Shown here: one piece after another, positions 58,654-64,000 of the stretch
Position numbering within the stretch: the first letter of the stretch is position 1
How the letters are laid out: every line of letters starts with the position of its first letter
Assembly: GCA_027315105.1 (NCBI GenBank)
Contig: DAHUYP010000012.1
Coordinates: forward strand, 62,001 to 126,000
Length of the DNA: 64,000 nt
From: Gammaproteobacteria bacterium
Lineage (GTDB): Bacteria > Pseudomonadota > Gammaproteobacteria > Steroidobacterales > Steroidobacteraceae
Direction of reading: 5' to 3'
Program-made: the position numbers and the translations under genes
The notes under the pieces: generated by a model
What the model was told of the DNA's origin: nothing
The model's database searches: none
The model's input: only the letters and a program-made list of their open reading frames with translations

Positions 58654-59715
58654 ATGGCGCAGATCGATCCATTCCTGGAAGAGATCCTCAAGCGGCGCGG
58701 CTCGGATCTGCATTTCATCGCCGGCGATCCGCCGCGCATCCGCCTGCACGGCGAGATCTCCCCGCTGCGCTCGGAAGTCCTGAGCGCCGAGTTCGTCAAG
58801 GGCTCGGTGTACGAAATCATGCCGCGCAAGGCGACCGAACGCTTCGAGAGCAGGGACGGGGCGGATTTCGCCTACACGCTGGAGGGCAAGGGCCGCTTTC
58901 GCGTCAACGTCATGCGCCAGCTCAACGGCATCGGCGCGGTGTTTCGGGCGATTCCGACCAACGCGCTGACCCTCGATCAGCTCGACATGCCGCAGGCGGT
59001 GCGACAGCTCTGTCACGCCGTGAGCGGCCTGATCCTGGTCACGGGCAAGACCGGCTCCGGCAAGTCAACCTCGCTGGCGGCGATGATCGATGACATCAAC
59101 AAGCGCATCAAGGGCCACATCCTCACGGTCGAGGATCCGATCGAGTTCGTGCACGAACGCCGCAACTGCCTGATCAGCCAGCGCGAGATCGGCGTGCACG
59201 CGCCGAGCTTCGCGGCCGCGCTGCATTCGGCCCTGCGCGAGGATCCGGACGTGATCCTGGTCGGCGAGCTGCGCGACCTGGAGACCATGAGCATCGCGGT
59301 AACCGCCGCCGAGATGGGCATTCTGGTCATGGGCACGCTGCACACCAACGGCGCCGGACAGACGGTCGACCGCATGGTGAACGCCTTTCCGGCCGACAAG
59401 CAATCGCACGTGCGCACCATGCTGTCCACCTCGCTGCGCGGCGTGATCTCGCAGCAGCTGCTCCGGAAGGCCGACGGCAGCGGGCGCGTGGCCGCGCTCG
59501 AGATCCTGATCAATACGCCGGCGGCCGCCAATCTGATCCGCCAGGGCAAGCTCGATCAGCTCGAGAACACGATGCAGACCGGCGCGCAGTTCGGCATGAA
59601 GACCATGGACAGCGCCATTTCCGAGCTGCTGAACGCGGGCACCGTCAGCGGCGCCGAGGCCTACAGGAAAGGCATCAACAAGGCCAGGTTCGAAGAGGTC
59701 AAGGGCCAGGCCTGA
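58654..59715 (+). CDS. pilT: PilT/PilU-family twitching-motility ATPase, second copy
   Basis: 353 residues from MAQIDPFLEEILKRRGSD. Walker A GKTGSGKST again near residue 131; VEDPIEFVH, EDPDVILVGELRDLET and MGTLHTNGA are intact. The C-terminus (TPAAANLIRQGKL, NKARFEEV) differs from copy 1, so the two are diverged paralogues rather than a recent duplicate. Pairs of PilT and PilU are usual in type IV pilus systems, with one being the main motor and the other an accessory. Probably in one transcript with the first copy. Confidence 0.9.
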   Translation: MAQIDPFLEEILKRRGSDLHFIAGDPPRIRLHGEISPLRSEVLSAEFVKGSVYEIMPRKATERFESRDGADFAYTLEGKGRFRVNVMRQLNGIGAVFRAIPTNALTLDQLDMPQAVRQLCHAVSGLILVTGKTGSGKSTSLAAMIDDINKRIKGHILTVEDPIEFVHERRNCLISQREIGVHAPSFAAALHSALREDPDVILVGELRDLETMSIAVTAAEMGILVMGTLHTNGAGQTVDRMVNAFPADKQSHVRTMLSTSLRGVISQQLLRKADGSGRVAALEILINTPAAANLIRQGKLDQLENTMQTGAQFGMKTMDSAISELLNAGTVSGAEAYRKGINKARFEEVKGQA

Positions 59716-59770
59716 GCGCGGCGCGGCGCTCGATCCGCGCGCTCCAGCCGCGCGCTGCGGCGGCGCGTGC

Positions 59771-59776
59771 GATAAT
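59771..59776 (+). promoter_or_regulatory. metG: Possible extended -10 box for metG
   Basis: TGCGATAAT, an extended -10 type element, 29 bases upstream of the metG ATG. The expected -35 position is GC-rich and shows no match. Confidence 0.35.
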
Positions 59777-59805
59777 CGCGTCTTTGCCACAGCGAAACGC
59801 CCCAC

Positions 59806-61797
59806 ATGCCGCGCAAGATCCTCGTCACCAGCGCCCTGCCCTACGCCAACGGCCCGCTGCATTTCGGCCACATCATCGAGGCCGTGCAGACCGACATCTG
59901 GGTGCGCCTGCAGAAGATGCGCGGCAATGACTGCCTGTATTGCTGCGCCGAGGATGCGCACGGCACTCCGATCATGATCCGCGCACAGCAGGAGGGCATC
60001 GCGCCCGAGACGCTGATCGCACGCACCGCCGAAGAGCATCGGCGCGACTATGCCGGCTTCCTGATCGGCTTCGACCAGTTCCACTCGACCCATTCGGCGC
60101 AGAGCCGCCGCTTCACCGTCGAACTGTATGAGAGGCTGCGCGACGCCGGCTACATCGTGCGCCGCGCCGTGCGCCAGGCCTATGACGAGCAGGCCGGCAT
60201 GTTCCTGCCCGACCGTTACCTGCGCGGCACCTGCCCGCGCTGCAAAGCCCCCGACCAGTATGGCGATAGCTGCGAGGTCTGCGGCTCGACCTACACGCCG
60301 GCGGATCTGATCGATCCGCTCTCCACGGTCAGCAACAGCACGCCGGTCTGGCGCGATTCCGACCACCTGTTCTTCCGCCTCGGCGCGTTCGAGCCGATGC
60401 TGCGCGCCTACGTCGCGGGCGGCAGCCTGCAGGGTGCCGTCGGTGCCAAGCTCGCCGAATGGTTCGACGCCGGGCTGCAGGACTGGGACATCTCGCGCGA
60501 CGCGCCGTACTTTGGCATCGAGGTGCCGGACGCGCCGGGCAAGTACTTCTACGTCTGGTTCGATGCGCCGATCGGCTACATCGGCAGCTTCGAGGCCTGG
60601 CGCGCGGCCCACGGCGCCTCGTTCGACGACTACTGGAAGTCGGAGCACGCCACCGAGCTGTACCATTTCATCGGCAAGGACATCAGCTACTTCCATACGC
60701 TGTTCTGGCCGGCCGTGCTGCATGGGGCCGGGCTGCGTCGGCCCACGGCGGTCTATGCGCATGGCTTTCTGACGATCAACGGCGCGAAGATGTCGAAGTC
60801 GCGCGGCACCTTCATCACCGCTCAGCGCTACCTCGAGCGCCTGCCGCCCGAGCCGCTGCGCTATTACTTTGCGGCCAAGCTCGGCAGCGGCATCGAGGAC
60901 ATCGACTTCAGCCTGGATGACTTCGTGGCGCGCGCCAATTCGGACCTGGTCGGCAAGCTGGTCAATATCGCCAGCCGCTGCGCGCCGTTCATCGAGCGCG
61001 GCGGCGGCCGGCTGGCCGCCGCATTGCCCGATCCGGCGCTGTACCAGCAGTTCGCCTCGCAGCGCGAGCGCATTGCGCAACTCTTCGAGACGCGCGAATA
61101 CTCGAGCGCGATCCGCGAGATCATGGAGCTGGCCGACCGCGCCAACCGCTACGTCGATCAGCACAAGCCCTGGGCGCTCGCCAAGGACCCCGGCCGCGCC
61201 GGCGACGTGCGCGCGATCGCCACCGAGGGTCTGAACCTGTTCCGGGTGCTGATGAGCTACCTGGCGCCGGTGCTACCGCAGATGTCGCAGGCCGCGGCGG
61301 CTTTCCTCGGTACCGACTTCCGCGCCTGGGATGCGGTCGCGACACCCCTGCTCGATGCCCCCATCGCGCCCTACAAGCCCCTGGCGACGCGCCTGGACCC
61401 CAAGGCCGTGGCATCGCTGATCGAGCCTGCCGCAGCGGCAGCGGCAGTGGCGGCGGCGCCGGATGCCACCGTCGGCATCGACGACTTCTCCAAGCTCGAC
61501 CTGCGCATCGCCCGCGTGGCCAACGCCGAGCTGGTGGAAGGCTCCGACAAGCTGCTGCGCCTGACGCTCGATCTGGGCACCGAGCAGCGCACGGTGTTGT
61601 CCGGCATCCGCGCCGCCTACCGGCCCGAGCAGCTCACCGGACGCCTGGTGGTCATGATCGCCAATCTGGCCCCCCGCAAGATGCGCTTCGGCGTCTCGCA
61701 GGGCATGGTGCTGAGCGCGAGCGGCGCAGCTGACGGCGACGGCATCTTCCTGCTGTCGGCCGACGCCGGTGTACGGCCCGGCATGAAGGTCAGCTGA
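59806..61797 (+). CDS. metG: Methionyl-tRNA synthetase
   Basis: Class I synthetase of 663 residues, MetG1 type with a C-terminal tRNA-binding domain. HIGH motif in [14 protein letters not shown], zinc knuckle cysteines in CPRC and CEVC near residues 144-160, KMSKS near 328 (KMSKSRGTF). The C-terminal OB-fold ([22 protein letters not shown]) promotes dimerisation and tRNA binding. It precedes the convergent rhomboid gene; rnfB and nth follow it. Confidence 0.97.
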   Translation: MPRKILVTSALPYANGPLHFGHIIEAVQTDIWVRLQKMRGNDCLYCCAEDAHGTPIMIRAQQEGIAPETLIARTAEEHRRDYAGFLIGFDQFHSTHSAQSRRFTVELYERLRDAGYIVRRAVRQAYDEQAGMFLPDRYLRGTCPRCKAPDQYGDSCEVCGSTYTPADLIDPLSTVSNSTPVWRDSDHLFFRLGAFEPMLRAYVAGGSLQGAVGAKLAEWFDAGLQDWDISRDAPYFGIEVPDAPGKYFYVWFDAPIGYIGSFEAWRAAHGASFDDYWKSEHATELYHFIGKDISYFHTLFWPAVLHGAGLRRPTAVYAHGFLTINGAKMSKSRGTFITAQRYLERLPPEPLRYYFAAKLGSGIEDIDFSLDDFVARANSDLVGKLVNIASRCAPFIERGGGRLAAALPDPALYQQFASQRERIAQLFETREYSSAIREIMELADRANRYVDQHKPWALAKDPGRAGDVRAIATEGLNLFRVLMSYLAPVLPQMSQAAAAFLGTDFRAWDAVATPLLDAPIAPYKPLATRLDPKAVASLIEPAAAAAAVAAAPDATVGIDDFSKLDLRIARVANAELVEGSDKLLRLTLDLGTEQRTVLSGIRAAYRPEQLTGRLVVMIANLAPRKMRFGVSQGMVLSASGAADGDGIFLLSADAGVRPGMKVS

Positions 61798-61798
61798 A

Positions 61799-61850
61799 GG
61801 CGCCCCGCCGTGGGCGCCCGCGGGCACCCGCTTCCGCCCGCTCGGGTGCC
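61799..61850. terminator. Two hairpins between convergent metG and rhomboid gene
   Basis: Hairpin 1: GGCGCCC-cgccgt-GGGCGCC (61799-61818, 7-bp stem). Hairpin 2: GGCACCC (61823-61829) with GGGTGCC (61844-61850), 14-base loop, touching the rhomboid stop codon. They sit directly after the metG stop. No T-tract follows either, so intrinsic termination is uncertain. Confidence 0.4.
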
Positions 61851-62476
61851 TAGCGGCGCGAGGCGCCGCGGCCGCGCCAATAGCGGATCAGCGCGTAGCC
61901 CGTTGCCAGGCCGCCCAGATGGGCGAAATGCGCCACCCCCAGGTTGCGGCCGGACACGCCGAGGATGAGCTCCAGGATCCCGTACAGGGTCACGAACAAC
62001 CAGGCCGGCATCGGAATCGGCGGAAACAGCAGCAGCAGCCGGCGGTGCGGGAACGCCATGCCGAAGAGCAGCAGGATGCCGAAAATACCGCCGGAGGCTC
62101 CCAGGGTCGGATAGGGTCCCGGCTGCAGCCAGTACGTGACCAGCATCTGCGTCAGCCCCGCGCCGAGCACGCAGGCGAAGTAATAGAACGAGAAGCGGCG
62201 CGCGCCGAGGAGCTGTTCCACGTCCGGCCCCAACATGTACAGCGCCAGCATGTTGCTGGCGATGTGCAGCACGCTGGTAGGGTCGTGCAGGAACGCGTAG
62301 GTGACGAGTTGCCAGGGCTCGAACGGTGCGGCACCGAGGCGCGCATCCCCGCCCAGGGGCCAGAGGGCGAAATTCCACAGCAGCAGATCGCCGAGGCCAG
62401 TCAACGTTTGCAGGACATAGATGATTACATTGGCGGCGATGAGCGCCCGCACGACGGGCGTGAGATTGCGGAACAT
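61850..62476 (-). CDS. Rhomboid-family intramembrane serine protease
   Basis: 208 residues, about six helices. The catalytic serine is in TLGASGGIFGILL (GxSG), the histidine in VAHFAHLGGLATGYAL and the conserved asparagine in SNMLALYMLG. Rhomboids cleave membrane-spanning substrates; the substrate is unknown here. The start is MFRNLTPVVRALIAANV. It is convergent with metG and divergent from the DUF4136 relic/rnfB stretch. Confidence 0.93.
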   Translation of the reverse strand: MFRNLTPVVRALIAANVIIYVLQTLTGLGDLLLWNFALWPLGGDARLGAAPFEPWQLVTYAFLHDPTSVLHIASNMLALYMLGPDVEQLLGARRFSFYYFACVLGAGLTQMLVTYWLQPGPYPTLGASGGIFGILLLFGMAFPHRRLLLLFPPIPMPAWLFVTLYGILELILGVSGRNLGVAHFAHLGGLATGYALIRYWRGRGASRR

Positions 62477-62642
62477 TGGGGTTCGTCAGACGATCCATGG
62501 CGAGAATGGGCCCTGCATTCTGCCATCAGGAGACGTCCGCCATGCATGCTTCCGCTCCGGCCCGCTCCGCGCCTGCCGATTGGACCGGCTGCGGCGCGAT
62601 GCCGTTCGCGGTCGCCGCGCTGACGCGGCAGGGCGTGCGGGC

Positions 62643-62897
62643 GCCGGTTTCGGTTGGGGATGGCGCTATTGCGCCTACTGGGATACGGTCTACGGACCCG
62701 GCTGCGTCGAGACCGACTACCGCTTCGCCTACCAGACCGACGTCTTTGCGGTCGATGATTCCGGTGGCAGACTGCTCTGCACCGGCATCACGCGCAGCGT
62801 TGATCCGACCTCGACCGGCAGCGTGACCCACGAGATCAACGGCGTTCTGCTACCCGTATTGACCAGGCAGGGAATTCTTGCAGCCAGGAGCGACTGA
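62643..62897 (+). pseudogene. C-terminal relic of a second DUF4136-like protein
   Basis: 85 codons in frame with a stop at 62897. It reads AGFGWGWRYCAYWDTVYGPG, then DYRFAYQTDVFAVDDSGGRL, then TRSVDPTSTGSVTHEINGVL. This is the tail pattern of DUF4136-type lipoproteins, which end with a VDP-type segment and a helix. A neighbouring frame (from 62542) has an ATG but then shifts, so the N-terminus is lost or frameshifted. The 160 bases between the rhomboid start and here hold no other recognisable gene. By-eye identification, moderate at best. Confidence 0.42.
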
Positions 62898-62904
62898 ATC
62901 GCGG

Positions 62905-63513
62905 ATGGCGACGGACTGCGCGCCGGACGCAGCGCGCGCGGACACCGACGACGCCGCGCGCGCGCCGCTGGCCGAGCGCATCGACGCCCTGCCGCCGCAG
63001 ACGCAGTGCCGGCGCTGCGGCTACGAGGGCTGCCGTCCCTACGCCATCGCCCTGGCGGGCGGCGAGGCGGCCCACAATCGTTGCCCGCCGGGCGGCGCCG
63101 CGGGTATCGACGCCCTGGCGACCCTGCTCGGACGCGAGCGGCCGGCCCTCGATCCGGCCTGCGGCAGCGACGCCGACCCCGGGGTGGCGTGGATCGACGA
63201 GAATGCCTGCATCGGTTGCGCGCGTTGTCTGCCGGCCTGTCCGGTCGATGCCATCGTCGGCGCCCCGCGCCGCCTGCACACCGTGTTCGAGCGCGGCTGC
63301 ACCGGCTGTGAGCTGTGCCTCGCGAGCTGTCCAGTGGATTGCATCTCGATGCGAGCGCGCCGCGCCGGCGAGGCCGCGCCCAGCGCGCAGCAGAACCGTC
63401 TGCGCCATGAGGCGCACCAGGCGCGCGCCGAGCGGCGTGCGCGCGAGCGCGCTGCACTGCTGTCCGAGCGCAAGCGCGTCGCGCCGCAGTCCGCACCGAT
63501 GCGCTCGCGATGA
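62905..63513 (+). CDS. rnfB: RnfB-like ferredoxin (no membrane anchor)
   Basis: 202 residues from [12 protein letters not shown]; a Met nine codons earlier (62878) is an alternative. The N-terminal 4Fe-4S domain reads [17 protein letters not shown] with the following CPPGG, and two ferredoxin clusters follow, [14 protein letters not shown] and [14 protein letters not shown]. The tail is rich in arginine and alanine. Standard RnfB has an N-terminal membrane helix, which is absent here. Other rnf genes are not adjacent; metG-rnfB-nth is a known order in Xanthomonads. ATGA overlap with nth. Confidence 0.86.
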   Translation: MATDCAPDAARADTDDAARAPLAERIDALPPQTQCRRCGYEGCRPYAIALAGGEAAHNRCPPGGAAGIDALATLLGRERPALDPACGSDADPGVAWIDENACIGCARCLPACPVDAIVGAPRRLHTVFERGCTGCELCLASCPVDCISMRARRAGEAAPSAQQNRLRHEAHQARAERRARERAALLSERKRVAPQSAPMRSR

Positions 63514-64000
63514 GCCCGGCGCGTTGCCGCCGGATCTTCGAGCATTTGCGCGCCGCCAATCCCGACCCCAAGCCGGAGCTGCTCTACGGCTCTGCGTTCG
63601 AGCTGCTGGTGGCGGTGATCCTGTCGGCGCAAGCCACCGACAAGAGCGTCAATCTGGTCACCCGAGAGTTGTTCCGTATCGCCCCCACGCCGCGGGCGAT
63701 GCTCGAACTGGGCCTGCCGCGGCTGCAGCGCTGCATTCGCACCATCGGCCTGCACAACGCCAAGGCGCGCAATATCCTGGCCACCTGCAAGGTGCTGCTC
63801 GAGCGCTACGGCGGTGAGGTGCCGCGTGAGCGCGCCGCGCTCGAAGCGTTGCCGGGCGTGGGGCGCAAGACGGCCAATGTCGTGCTCAACGTCGCCTTCG
63901 GCGAGCCGACCCTGGCGGTCGACACGCATGTGTTCCGGGTGGCGAACCGCACCGGGCTGGCGCACGGGACCACGCCGCACGCGGTGGAGCATGGACTGCT
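63510..64000 (+). CDS. nth: Endonuclease III (cut by window end)
   Basis: DNA glycosylase/AP lyase for oxidised pyrimidines. Only the first 163 codons are visible. The helix-hairpin-helix [21 protein letters not shown], with the catalytic lysine, and the following aspartate in [14 protein letters not shown] are seen. The C-terminal 4Fe-4S cluster lies beyond the window. Start coupled to rnfB. Confidence 0.96.
   Translation, partial: MSPARCRRIFEHLRAANPDPKPELLYGSAFELLVAVILSAQATDKSVNLVTRELFRIAPTPRAMLELGLPRLQRCIRTIGLHNAKARNILATCKVLLERYGGEVPRERAALEALPGVGRKTANVVLNVAFGEPTLAVDTHVFRVANRTGLAHGTTPHAVEHGL

Overview
The window is GC-rich, densely coded bacterial chromosome. Gene content and order point to a gammaproteobacterium near the Xanthomonadales/Steroidobacterales. 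The supporting blocks are queG divergent from nnr-tsaE-amidase-mutL-miaA-hfq-hflX, pcnB-folK-panBC, lptFG divergent from pepA-holC-valS, the purMN / DUF2066 / CDP-alcohol transferase / hda block, apbC-dcd, and metG-rnfB-nth. The taxonomic placement is inference from gene order and from the 188-residue Dcd type. Almost everything is core housekeeping. No phage, insertion sequence, rRNA or CRISPR array was seen.

Layout. 1-8.8 kb: RNA-modification, repair and Hfq operon with queG divergent. 8.9-15 kb: S9 peptidase, a pantothenate/folate/poly(A) polymerase operon in which panB survives only as a 55-codon relic, and tRNA-Glu(CTC). 15-24 kb: an orphan lpxA-like gene, aceE, a MASE1 histidine kinase with a GGDEF response regulator, a CHAD protein and a DUF4136 relic. 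24-30 kb: an orphan anti-sigma-like gene, two tandem ATP/ADP-translocase-like carriers, and lptG/lptF. 30-39 kb: pepA-holC-valS, then a MoxR-DUF58-transglutaminase module. 39-46 kb: UMF1 transporter, prfC, rimI, family-4 uracil-DNA glycosylase, pssA, proS and a lytic transglycosylase. 46-52 kb: acylphosphatase, quinone oxidoreductase, hda, a phosphatidyltransferase, DUF2066, purMN and DUF3108. 52-55 kb: dcd interrupted by an in-frame intein, and apbC. 55-60 kb: a HEAT-repeat Ser/Thr kinase followed by two PilT-type ATPases. 60-64 kb: metG, a rhomboid protease, a second DUF4136 relic, a short rnfB and nth (cut by the window end).

The most unusual element is the 371-residue intein in dCTP deaminase. 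It sits exactly between the conserved GK and STYARCG of the active site, so the intein's +1 serine is also the enzyme's predicted catalytic serine. Its splicing residues look intact. Its LAGLIDADG homing-endonuclease domain is recognisable, but both catalytic acid positions are lost. Many genes are translationally coupled through ATGA or GTGA overlaps, which implies long polycistronic units.
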